This document shows, piece by piece, positions 30,494 to 40,033 of a DNA stretch of 64,000 nt. The notes beneath the pieces are model-generated. The model worked only from the letters and a program-made list of their open reading frames with translations, did not search any database and was not told where the DNA came from. Position numbers and translations under genes: made by a program. Source of the stretch: UBA4459 sp963776205. Its GTDB lineage: Bacteria > Bacteroidota > Bacteroidia > Bacteroidales > F082. How positions within the stretch are numbered: position 1 is the first letter of the stretch; every line of letters starts with the position of its first letter. The stretch lies in the NCBI GenBank assembly GCA_963776205.1, contig CAVZLR010000002.1, forward strand, positions 62,001 to 126,000. Direction: 5' to 3'.

Positions 30494-30997
30494 TTAAAAT
30501 GGCCAGAAATCATTATCATGCCATATTTTTTCCTTTAAATCTTCATTAAGCCTGAATAATAAATGATGATGTGTTTTTTCCCAGTTGGCCAGCATTTTAT
30601 AGGTTGCTTTTTCATTTTCATCGGTTGCCTCTTTTGCCCTTTTTGAATAGACTTCAATCGCTTTATTCTCAAAATCAATGGCAGCTGAGATAGCAGCTGC
30701 TTCAAAACTGGCGGCACTTATTTCATTTTTTATTTTCTCGGTCAGGATTTCAACAACTTCGTCATCTTCTTCCGGCGGAGGATCACTAACACTAAACTGA
30801 TGGTTTTTCACATAATTTTTAAATTGCTTTTCAAGAAACTCGATATGCGAGTCTTCTTCGTCCGCCATCATTTCAAAAATTTGTTTTGTCGATTCACTTT
30901 CACTTTGCCTTGCAGCTTGCGTATAAAATGCTTTTCCTCTTCTTTCCAGTAGAATAGCCGTTTTTAAAACTTCAATGACTTTATCATTTTTATCCAT
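30494..30997 (-). CDS. Rubrerythrin/ferritin-like diiron protein
   Basis: A 167-residue, four-helix ferritin-like protein with the paired Glu/Glu-x2-His iron ligands of rubrerythrins: LERRGKAFY, DEEDSHIEFLE, DFENKAIEVY and NWEKTHHHLLF. The rubredoxin tail of classical rubrerythrin is absent. Such proteins often reduce peroxide or store iron in anaerobes and micro-aerobes. It is a single gene, opposite in direction to the following cluster. The peroxidase role is inferred from the family. Confidence 0.85.
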   Translation of the reverse strand: MDKNDKVIEVLKTAILLERRGKAFYTQAARQSESESTKQIFEMMADEEDSHIEFLEKQFKNYVKNHQFSVSDPPPEEDDEVVEILTEKIKNEISAASFEAAAISAAIDFENKAIEVYSKRAKEATDENEKATYKMLANWEKTHHHLLFRLNEDLKEKIWHDNDFWPF

Positions 30998-31117
30998 GAT
31001 CTATACTTTTACGTTATACATCTACAAAAATAATATTTCATCCGATGCAATCGAATTATTAAGCCAATAATCTGTAAATAATGATAATTTTGTAAGTGTC
31101 AATAAACATTCAATCAA

Positions 31118-32548
31118 TTGAAGAATCAACAAAAAGCCATAGAAAATCTCCTCGCTGAAAATAATTTTCCGAAAGCAGTATCCATTCGTGCCCTGCCATC
31201 CTCGGGTTCTGACCGGCAATATTTCAGAGTGAATTTCGATAATGGCTTCACCCCTTCTATATTAGCAGCTTATAATCCTGATGTGCAGGAAAATATTGCA
31301 TGGAATTCTTTTAGTACACACTTCAATTCATTGGGTTTTCGTGTTCCCGAAATACTGGCCAGGGATGAGACGTATCAGCTATTTTCTTTTGCAGGACCTG
31401 GGCAATACAAGTTTGTTTTATCATGTTTCCCAGGGCATAAACGAAGAGGTGATCGATTATTACAAAAGAGCCTTAAGCGACTTAATCCGTTTCCAGGTAG
31501 AAGGAATCAAAGGATTGGATTTGGATGTGGCATATCCGGCAACAACATTCAACCTGCGGTCCGTTATGTGGGACCTGAACTATTTCAAATATTATTTCGT
31601 CAAACCAAATGGCATTATTTTTAACGAAGCCCGGCTGGAAGATGACTTTGAAGTGTTTGCTGCCCATTTACTGGAAGCAGAATCAGAATATTTCATGTAC
31701 CGCGATTTCCAGTCAAGAAACATCATGATCCACAATGATGAGCCCTGGTATATCGATTTCCAGGGAGGCAGAAAAGGGCCGCTGCAATACGACCTGGTAT
31801 CGCTTTTATTCCAGGCGAGGGCTAACCTCGGCCCTGAACTCAGGTCGGAACTGAAAGTCCTATTATCTGAATGAATTGGAGAAAGTAATTCCTGGTAAAA
31901 CAAGCTTCATTCAATAAACACTATCCCGCCTTTATCCTTTTCCGCCTGATGCAGGTATTGGGAGCTTATGGATTCAGGGGACAATTACAACGAAAAACAC
32001 ATTTCTTAAAAAGTACAAAACTGGCTATTGAAAGTCTTGCTCATCAGCTTCAGCATGCAAAACCCGATTTAGATTTACCCGAACTCACATCTGTCTTTGA
32101 GCAAATAATCGCATTGCACTCTGCAAAAACTGAAACAGCAGAAAAAGGAAAACTAAAGATTCATATCAATAGCTTTTCATTCATCCAAAGCGGCATTCCT
32201 GATGACCCTACTCAAAATGGCGGTGGTTTCGTTTTCGACTGCAGGGCATTGCCCAACCCGGGTCGCATAAAAGAATTACGCGATTTTAATGGCTTGCAGG
32301 ATCCGGTGATCCATTATCTGGATGACAAGACTGAAGTGAAAAAGTTTCTTGAAAATATGTACCTGATCATCGATCAGAGTATTGACAACTACCTGGAACG
32401 CGGGTTTGAAAACTTACAGATCAATTTTGGATGCACCGGTGGAAAACACCGCTCTGTTTATTGTGCTGAAATGCTGGCAAAACACCTGAAAAAGAATAAT
32501 CAGAATTTAGATATCCGAGTAAACCACCTGATGTCATACAACTGGTAA
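31118..32548 (+). CDS. Sugar anomeric kinase (AmgK-like) fused to a RapZ C-terminal domain (frameshifted)
   Basis: The first part is an aminoglycoside-phosphotransferase-fold kinase: SSGSDRQYFRV (nucleotide loop), catalytic YRDFQSRNIMIH and metal-binding YIDFQGGRKGPLQYDL. The second part (about 31950-32548) is the RapZ C-terminal domain with FVFDCRALPNPGR and the signature GCTGGKHRSVYCAE. The frame shifts near 31400 and 31910, but the protein reads through at full length (about 475 residues). AmgK phosphorylates the anomeric carbon of N-acetylmuramate in peptidoglycan recycling, and the next gene is MurU-like, which supports that role. RapZ-C senses glucosamine-6-phosphate in E. coli. A TTG start is used. 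The order of domains is seen; function is inferred. Confidence 0.8.
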
Positions 32549-32564
32549 AAAAGAATATACCCGA

Positions 32565-33304
32565 ATGAAAGCATTTATACTGGCAGCAGGATTGGGAAGC
32601 AGGCTTGGACGAACTTACAAAGAAGAAGCCCAAAGCGTTGGTTCAACTGGATGGTCAGGAACTCCTGGGCCGATTAATCAATCATCTTAAGAAACAGGGA
32701 TTTGATCAGTTTCTTATGAATATTCACCATCATGGACAAATGGTGATCGATTACCTTGTGGAAAACAAGCAATTTTGATGTCCAGATTGAAATATCCGAT
32801 GAAAGATCTGAACTTTTAGACACTGGCGGAGCAATTTTAAAAGCACGTCAATTTTTTAAAGGTAATGAACCTGTTTTGATCCATAATGTTGATATAATTT
32901 CAGAAGTTAATTTCAAAGAGATGCTTTCTTTTCACGTAAAAAATGATGCGCTGGCAACACTTTGCGTAAGAAAAAGAGAAACAGACCGGAGCCTGATTTT
33001 CGACCATGAGATGATATTGAAAGGCTGGATGAACAAAAAGACAAATGAATTTAAATGGGTTAAAGCAAGCTCTTTCCGACTACCTGGCATTTGCTTATAG
33101 TGGTATTTATTTTGCTGCACCTGATTTTCCAGATCATTTAATGCTATACCGGTAAATTTTTCCATCATCGACGGGTGGTTAACTATGGCCGAACCAGACC
33201 GTATCAGTGGATACCTGGACAAATCAGAAAATTGGTTTGACCTGGGAACTCCTGAAAAGATCAATATGGCAGCAACCTATTTAAAATCGCAGACTATTGG
33301 ATAA
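32565..33304 (+). CDS. Sugar nucleotidyltransferase, MurU-like (frameshifted)
   Basis: The N-terminus MKAFILAAGLGSRL is the nucleotide-binding loop of NDP-sugar pyrophosphorylases. After shifts near 32610, 32760 and 33075 the sequence continues as DELTKKKPKALVQLDGQ, HNVDIISEV (metal-binding Asp) and FSIIDGW with WFDLGTPEKI near the end. MurU converts N-acetylmuramate 1-phosphate to UDP-N-acetylmuramate. Its place 16 bp after an AmgK-like kinase fits the recycling pathway that bypasses de novo MurA/MurB. A glucose- or mannose-1-phosphate activity is not excluded. About 246 residues if repaired. Confidence 0.78.
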
Positions 33305-36126
33305 ATTTTTAGAAAAAGTCGCCGAAGAAATCCTGCGGGATTATGACCATCATGATACGAGCCTTATCGTTATTTTGCCAAATAAAAGGTCGGAAATTTT
33401 TCTGAAGAATTATATTAAAAGAAAAAACAAGCGGTACTTATTGGCTACCTGATTTTTACACTACCGACGAATTTATCATTCAGCAAAGTGGCTTCAACCT
33501 GCTAGATCCGATTTTGATCTACTTTGAACTTTATGAAATTCATAAGACTTTACAGGGTGACAAAGCCATGCCAGTTGAAGATTTTCTGAGTTGGGCACCT
33601 ATAATGCTTTCCGACTTCAATGATATTGATCTTTACAAGGCAGATGCGGAGCATGTTTTCAACCACCTGACGGAAGCCAAGAGCCATCGAGCAATGGAAC
33701 CTTTCAGGTGCCCCCCTCACCACACTCCAAAGTGATTATATTGCTTTTTACCGATCCTTTATACGTATTATTCTAAATTAAAATCACAGTTAGAAGCCAG
33801 AAGATGGGATATAAAGGGATGATCTACAGATATCTGGCTGAAAATATTGAAACCATCTCTATATCTCTAAAAGACAAAAAATTTATTTTGGTTGGTTTCA
33901 ATGCACTTTCAACATCTGAGAAAGAAATTTTCGGATTATATTAAACATCATTTTAAAACCACATTTTATTGGGATGCTGATGAATACTACATCTATCCTG
34001 AAAAAATAGGCTTGAAGCAAATGGAAGCCGGTAGGTTTATAAATGATTTGATAAAAGAATGGAAACTTACAGATATCAAATGGATTAGTAACAACTTAAA
34101 AACAAGTAAAAAAGAAATACACATCCATGGAATCGCCAAACAAATCGGTCAGGTAAAATTTGTCGGTCAACAACTTGCAAGACTGGAATAAGAATCAGTT
34201 TATGCAATTCGAAAAATATTGATACAGCTATTGTCTTGCAGATGAAAACTTACTTCTTCCACTTCTACATTCGTTGCCGAAATTAATTGGATGATGCTGA
34301 AAAAGAAATCCCATTCAATGTTACAATGGGTTATCCGCTCAATAATTCAAGTTTAAGCCGGTTTATCTTACAATGGCTGAATTTTATTTTAAAATCTAGC
34401 TGATCGCTCAAGCCGGAAGTACGACTCAAGTCAACTGATAAACCTGCTAAAAAACCCCATTATTAAATTAATATTTGAAGATAATCAATTGCACCTACCA
34501 AAGGCATTTGCAGCAGATTTATTAGATAGCAATCTCGTATACTTAAGTGCTGAGGACATAAAAGGATTTCTAAAGAACTATAAACAGCCATTATTTCATC
34601 AATTCTTTGAAATATTGCTGTGAAAACAGAAGAGCTCTCACTTTTCTTAATTCTTTAATACAACTCATGCAATGGGTTGCCAATGCAGTTCAAAAAAATA
34701 ACAAAAATCCGATTCTTGATGCTCAAATTAATGTCACATATTCCATTATCAAGAAAGTGCAATCCATTCTGCAACTCAGGGTTCAGATATTTGGTTTGAA
34801 AGCATTACAGAAAATTTTATCCAGCTATTCAGGCGCAGTGAAATAAGCCTGAAAGGAGAACCTTTAGCTGGAATACAGATAATGGGTATGCTTGAAACAC
34901 GAAATCTTGATTTTAAAAATATCATCCTCCTTTCAGCCAATGAAGGCATACTTCCAAAAACAAGCGATTTAGAGTCATTCATCCCATTTGATATCAGGCA
35001 TGACAATAATTTACCGCTTCCCAAAGAACAAATCGACATATTTACTTATCACTTTTACAGACTGTTGCAAAGAGCTGAAAACATTACTATTCTGTATAAT
35101 ACTGACAGTGATAAGATGGGAAGTGGAGAAAAAAGCAGGTTCATTTTACAACTGGAAAATGAGCTTGCAAAGATCAATGAATCTATACAAATACATCAAC
35201 ATATAACAAATATTGAGATTGGGAAATATTCCAGATGAACAAAGTATAATTATTCCAAAAAATCAGAAAATCCTGCAACTTGTTTCTGAAAAAGCTAAAA
35301 CAGGGCTTTCTGCATCCGCTTTGAATGTTTACAGAAACTGTTCTTTAAAATTCTATTTCAGGGAAATCATCAAATTGCAGGAATCGGACAAAATTGAACC
35401 GGACATAGAGTTTAACGTGTTTGGAAACGCCATTCATGAAGTGCTGGAAAATATTTATAAGCCATTTATTGACAAACCTATAAACCGGAAAAACTCGAAT
35501 GAAATTGCTAAATGAAGTTGATTCGATGCTGGAGAAAGCTTTCACGAAGAATTTTAAAGGAGGTAATATAAAAACAGGTAAAAACCATTTGATTATGAAG
35601 TGGCCAAAAAATACATCACTCAGTTTTTAATGGCTGAAATTGAGGATAAAACAACGCCTTTTAAACAGATTATTGGTTTGGAAGAAAAAATAGAAGTTAC
35701 CTTGATCTTGAAGACAAGGAGGTTAAGTTGAAAGGTTATCTTGACAGGATTGAAAAACTTCTTCAGGACGATCGAATCGTATCATCGATTATAAAACAGG
35801 CAAAGTTGAGCCAAAAGACTTAACTTTGAAAGAATGGGAGGAAATATCTAGGAAAAGACAAAGACAAATTATTTCAATTCTTTTTTATGCCTATATATAT
35901 GAAAAGAAATATCAACCCGTGCTATCTCCAGAAATAGGCATATATAGTTTACGAATGCTTTCATATGGATTGATCAAGCCAAAGCTGCCCGAAGAAGAAA
36001 ATCATTTTGAGGATTACTTAATTAACCTGATTGATGAAATTTTCGATCCTTCTAGTTCAATTTGAACAAACCATAGATGAAAATATATGCTCCTGTTGCG
36101 ACTATAGGGAAATTTGCAATAGATAA
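33298..36126 (+). CDS. AddB-like PD-(D/E)XK nuclease/helicase-fold protein (heavily frameshifted)
   Basis: About 940 residues spread over many frames. N-terminal VILPNKRSEIFLKNYI resembles the Bacteroidota AddB-type start. A central segment, MLETRNLDFKNIILLSANEG with LPKTSDLESFIPFDIR, is the helicase-like motif of this family. The C-terminal nuclease part has SASALNVYRNCSLKFYF, FGNAIHEVLENIY, DYKTGK and a closing CSCCDYREIC. The lone Cys in NVYRNC and the closing CxCC-type cluster suggest an iron-sulfur nuclease as in AddB. I count roughly ten frame changes. The protein is probably functional in the organism and the breaks are sequence error, but a true pseudogene is possible. It overlaps the MurU stop; the TTG start is uncertain. 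Confidence 0.7.
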
Positions 36127-36138
36127 TCAAATTCATTT

Positions 36139-37405
36139 TTACATCAGAAAACGCCAGTAAATATAGATTACTGAGAAAATAGTAAAAAATGCAATTCCAA
36201 TCCATGAAAGTATCCGGAGAAATTTGCCAGGCCTTATTCCAGTGGCATATGTTCATCAGTAACTACTTTATAATTTAGCCATGCAAATACTGGGGCCATT
36301 AAAAAAGATAAGGGTGGTTGCCAATGTTACCATGTGCACCATTGATTTTGCCGCAAATGCCAATATAAATGAAGCCCCGGTTATTAGAATAACATACCAT
36401 AACCATCTCAATCGTTTCTTTATTCCTGAATTTCTTCCATACCCCTGGTCCCAGGTACTTAACAATAGGATTCATCACTCTCGAATAAGCATCCAAAACA
36501 GTAATCGTTGTCGATAACATGGTTGTAAGTGCAGCTATTGAAATGATCCAGTAGGACCAGCTTCCTATACTGTTTGTATAAATATTTATTAATTGCCCTG
36601 CGAATATTACACCATTTGATGACAAAGTCTCACCCGAACCGGACATGACCAGTGCACCCAATGCTAAAAATCCCAATGCAAGTAGAGCTGTCCCTATGTA
36701 TCCCATTTTAAATTCCAATAATACATTCTTCATTTGGGGTACATAACCCAACTCTTTATTCTTTTCAAGATTCCAAATAGATGACCAAACAGAAACATCA
36801 ATTGGCGCAGGCATCCAGCCAATGAACGCTATGAGAAAAAATACATCTGCTGAATTTGACCAGTCAAAATTACGTATCAAATCCGGTGATATTTCCCTAT
36901 GCACTCCCATGGCAGCAAAAATGGCTACAACAGTTGATACCGCAAGTAAAACAATAATAAACTTAATTATTTTATCAAGTGCACTATATTTTCCTGAAAT
37001 TAGAAAAATAGCTGCTCCTACCAAAACTATCATGCACAACAATGTAATATTGATTGTAATATTGAAGATATATGCCATTATTCCCACTGTTACAACCGTA
37101 ACAGCTGCCTGAATGATAAACATAGAAGTAATTGTCAAAACTGCGAAAACAACCACTGCCCATTTACCTATCTTATGATATCCATCAACTAATGATGAAC
37201 CGGTAGCTGTAGCATATCTTGGTCCAAATTCAAAAAACGGATATTTAAGAAAGTTTGCAACAACCAGTACCCAAACAAGGTCGAAATTGAACATGGCACC
37301 TGCTCTGGTGGATTGTACCAAATGTGAAACCCCAATTGCTGCCCCTGCATATAATAGTCCTGGACCTGCAATCCTTAATAAACTTTTCAGATATTCTTTA
37401 CTCAT
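36139..37405 (-). CDS. Nramp-family divalent metal transporter (frameshifted 3' end)
   Basis: Proton-coupled metal importer family of the inner membrane. The main frame (about 36430-37405) begins with RIAGPGLLYAGAAIGVSHLVQS, the Nramp first helix; where classical members have a DPGN motif this one reads GAAIGVSH. It continues through about nine membrane helices. After shifts near 36430 and 36240 the last helices continue as WLWYVILITGASFILAF, MVHMVTLATTLIFFNGP and a final helix ending WRFLM. Total about 420 residues. The altered first-helix motif places it among Nramp-related proteins whose substrate is uncertain. Its start overlaps the stop of the upstream nuclease gene by 8 bp, so the two form an operon. 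Confidence 0.82.
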
Positions 37406-38434
37406 CCACGATGTTTCTTTTCAATACATCAACGTAAATAGGCAAATGATCACTAACTCCCCCATTATATTTGAAACCGATATTTGTTCTGTATGGTTTT
37501 ACACCTAAAAACTTCTCATCCTTTTCAAGTAGAAAACCAGCATCAAAAATAGTAGTTTCATTGTCCTTGATATATAAACCGTTATCGCTAACTGTTAAAG
37601 ACTCAGAAACAATAGCCTGGTCAAAATAACTCCAGTTTCCCTGATATTTTAAAGTACCTTTTACATCTTTATTACTATTGACTAAATTGAGTTGCTTTAA
37701 TACACCTGAAGCATCATCAATCAAATACCGTATGCTTTCATCTGTCGGATTATCATTAAAATCTCCCATGCATAATATATTTGCATCAGGATTTATCATA
37801 GCTATAGAGTCAATCGACTGTTTCAATCTCATAGCAGCTATTTGCCTGTATTCCTTCGACTCGAGAAGGCCTCTGTACCGAGAAGTCCAGTGATTATAAA
37901 ATAAGTGTATTGTATCCGTACTCAAGCAATCCCTTTAAATAAATAATATCCCTTGTTTTGAAACTGCTATCGGCTGGAGTTATAATTTGAATTGCTTCTG
38001 AATATAGGAGTCTGAATTGATCCGCATTATAAATCACACCTATTTCAATTCCCCTGAAATCTTTCGACTCAAAATGAACAATATTATAGTTTTCATACTT
38101 CAACGGAGTTTTAGCAATAAGCTCATATAATACGAAGATAGTTCTCTATTTCAGCCAGGCCAATAACTGTTAGTGGCTTCCATCCCGAAATTGCAACAAG
38201 AGTTTTATATATATCATTCCGCTTCTTCTCATACTTTTTATAGCTCCAGTGCAGATTTCCATCGTAAGTGAATTCATTATAATCTCTTGTCGAATCGACG
38301 TAAGGATCAAAAAAATTCTCAACATTATAAAATACAAAGCGATTAATTTTGAGGAGATGTTGCTCTACTTTTTTCCTGTCCGATTGCTGATTGAATTATA
38401 ATACATATAAGAATATAGATAAAAGTTTCCGCAT
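37398..38434 (-). CDS. Secreted endonuclease/exonuclease/phosphatase-family protein (frameshifted)
   Basis: EEP-fold hydrolase. Pieces on the minus strand: signal-like MRKLLSIFLYVL, then RFVFYNVENFFDPYVD (typical EEP start), VIGLAEIEN (metal-binding Glu), FRGIEIGVIYN, HLFYNHWTSRYRG (catalytic His/Asn) and ILCMGDFNDNP (catalytic Asp/Asn), ending near GGVSDHLPIYV (catalytic Asp-His). All expected catalytic motifs are present across three or four frames, so a whole protein of about 345 residues is interrupted by indels near 38395, 38120 and 37910. Bacteroidota members of this family are often annotated as secreted nucleases; the substrate is not known. Confidence 0.82.
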
Positions 38435-38656
38435 GTCCAAATTTATTAAAAAAGCCGGATATACATTCTTCATTTAATAGCTAATAATACTGGTGTTTTG
38501 TAACATAGTACGAAATCCTTCGTAAATGTAAGAGATACTAATAAAGAGTAATATTTAATTAAAATGAATTCGTAAAATTTACCGCCTTATAAAAAGCTGT
38601 TTATCAGCCTATTTGAATTTATTAAAGAACTGATTACAGAAAAATAAATTAATTCA

Positions 38657-38699
38657 GGGGGTATAATTTTACATTAATCTGGTACTAATAATTGAACAG
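38657..38699 (+). promoter_or_regulatory. Bipartite motif upstream of the ECF sigma gene
   Basis: GGGGGTATAA (38657-38666), 14 bp, then GGTACTAATAATTGAACAG (38681-38699). The same two blocks with the same 14-bp spacing occur on the minus strand at 44170-44212 before the repeat-protein gene. I read it as an autoregulated ECF promoter. The second block reaches the GTG start codon, so the message may have almost no leader. Confidence 0.7.
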
Positions 38700-39283
38700 T
38701 GGCAAAGTTCTCGACTGAAAGAATCCTTGCTGGTATAGTTGAAAACGATAGAATCGTTATTCAATACGTGTATGACAAGTACTTTGCGTCAATCAAAAGC
38801 TATGTGTTAAAGCATGGCGGAAACGAAACCGATGCATGGGATGTTTTTCAGGATAGTTTGATGGTTGTTTACGAGCAGGCACGAACGGGGAACTTGATCT
38901 TAAAAAATACTTTTATAACTTATTTTTACAGCGTTTGTAAATATAGGTGGTTGAAACAACTAAGAGATAGTTCGCCGAATCAGCACGAGGAGTTTGAGTA
39001 CAAGAACGAAACAGAATTATACGGCTACAATAGTTATGTAGTCCAACTGGACGAAGCACTCGAACAGGAAGAACGAGAAAGATTATACCAGGAGAACTTC
39101 TTAAAGCTTAGCAAAGAATGTCAGAAACTGTTTAAATTGCTCGCAAAGGGCTTAACAACAAAAGAAATAACAGAGGAGTTAAATTATAAATCAACAGGCT
39201 TTACATACAAAAAAAGAAGACTTTGTAAAGAACAACTGCTCAAAAGAATTAAAGAGAATAATGACAATTCGCTAAAACTGTAA
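38699..39283 (+). CDS. ECF-type RNA polymerase sigma factor
   Basis: Sigma-70 family regulator of 194 residues. Region 2 is at about 20-75 (YVYDKYFASIKSYVLKHGG, DAWDVFQDSLMVVYEQ) and region 4 at about 130-185 (LSKECQKLFKLLAKGLTTKE, with helix-turn-helix ITEELNYKSTGFTYKKRRLC). No other sigma region is present, as expected for ECF factors. It starts with GTG at 38699; no ATG upstream is in frame. The gene follows the bipartite motif and is followed 5 bp later by a membrane TPR protein that may be its partner. What activates it is unknown. Confidence 0.9.
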   Translation: MAKFSTERILAGIVENDRIVIQYVYDKYFASIKSYVLKHGGNETDAWDVFQDSLMVVYEQARTGNLILKNTFITYFYSVCKYRWLKQLRDSSPNQHEEFEYKNETELYGYNSYVVQLDEALEQEERERLYQENFLKLSKECQKLFKLLAKGLTTKEITEELNYKSTGFTYKKRRLCKEQLLKRIKENNDNSLKL

Positions 39284-39288
39284 ATGAA

Positions 39289-39953
39289 ATGAAACCGGAT
39301 AACAAAAATATGATCAATAGCAACTTCCCCGAAAGGGAATTCTTGATGGCTATTCAAAATGAGCACAAAATGGCCTTAAGAGAAACGCTTACTTGATATT
39401 CATTACAAAGAATCACAAAATAACAAATATGTGATCAGTATCATGTCATGGAAAGTACAATCAATAGCAGCATCAATCGCTATTTTTCTGTTGGTGGGAG
39501 CAAGCTTCTTATTTAACATAAGCAATTCGGTTTCCAACGAAGAAATATTTAATCAGTATTATTCAACTGAGAATTCAATCTTAACTGTAAGATCACATCG
39601 AATCAGCAGACTTTAGTCCGGTTAATGAGGGCATGAAATATTTTGATCAGCAAAAATATGAGAATGCCTTAAATGCATTTGAACTTGCATCAGAAAATGT
39701 TGTGGCTAAATTGTACAGTGGATTCTCATATATGGAACTCAAACAATATGATCAGGCAATAGTGGAGTTTAAAGAAATAATCAAGCAAAAAGACAATTTA
39801 TTCATTGACCAAGCTGAATGGAACCTCGGGTTGTGTTATATTATAACAAATAATACAGGCCAGGCTAAAGAAGTACTAACACAAATCACTAATAGTAATA
39901 CAATTTATAACATCAGGGCCCAACAACTCTTAGAGGATATGGGAAACAATTAA
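39289..39953 (+). CDS. Membrane TPR protein, possible anti-sigma factor (frameshifted)
   Basis: It starts 5 bp after the sigma gene. The N-terminal ~55 residues are cytoplasmic (MKPDNKNMINSNFPEREFL, then LLDIHYKESQNNKY), followed by one membrane helix (SIAASIAIFLLVGASFLFNI) and an outer TPR domain (FDQQKYENALNAFELA, LKQYDQAIVEFKEII, GLCYIITNNTGQAKEVL). Single-base shifts lie near 39390 and 39605; joined, it is about 220 residues. Gene order and a one-helix topology with a short cytoplasmic head fit an anti-sigma factor, but no known anti-sigma domain is recognised, so that is inference. It ends at a bidirectional terminator. Confidence 0.65.
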
Positions 39954-39993
39954 TCAATACGTCATTTAAACAGGACGTGAAGAACAAGCAAGC

Positions 39994-40033
39994 AAAGAAG
40001 CGGGAAAACTTATATAGTTTTTCCGCTTCTTTT
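39994..40033. terminator. Bidirectional terminator between the TPR and CHAT genes
   Basis: AAAGAAGCGG and CCGCTTCTTT outer arms with further A/T pairing inside form a 17-bp stem. T runs lie on both sides. It overlaps the last codons of the convergent CHAT gene. Confidence 0.8.

Noticed and set aside
38435..38656. Possible extra gene between the EEP nuclease and the sigma gene
   Set aside because: No open frame of note; the stretch is AT-rich and should hold two divergent promoters.
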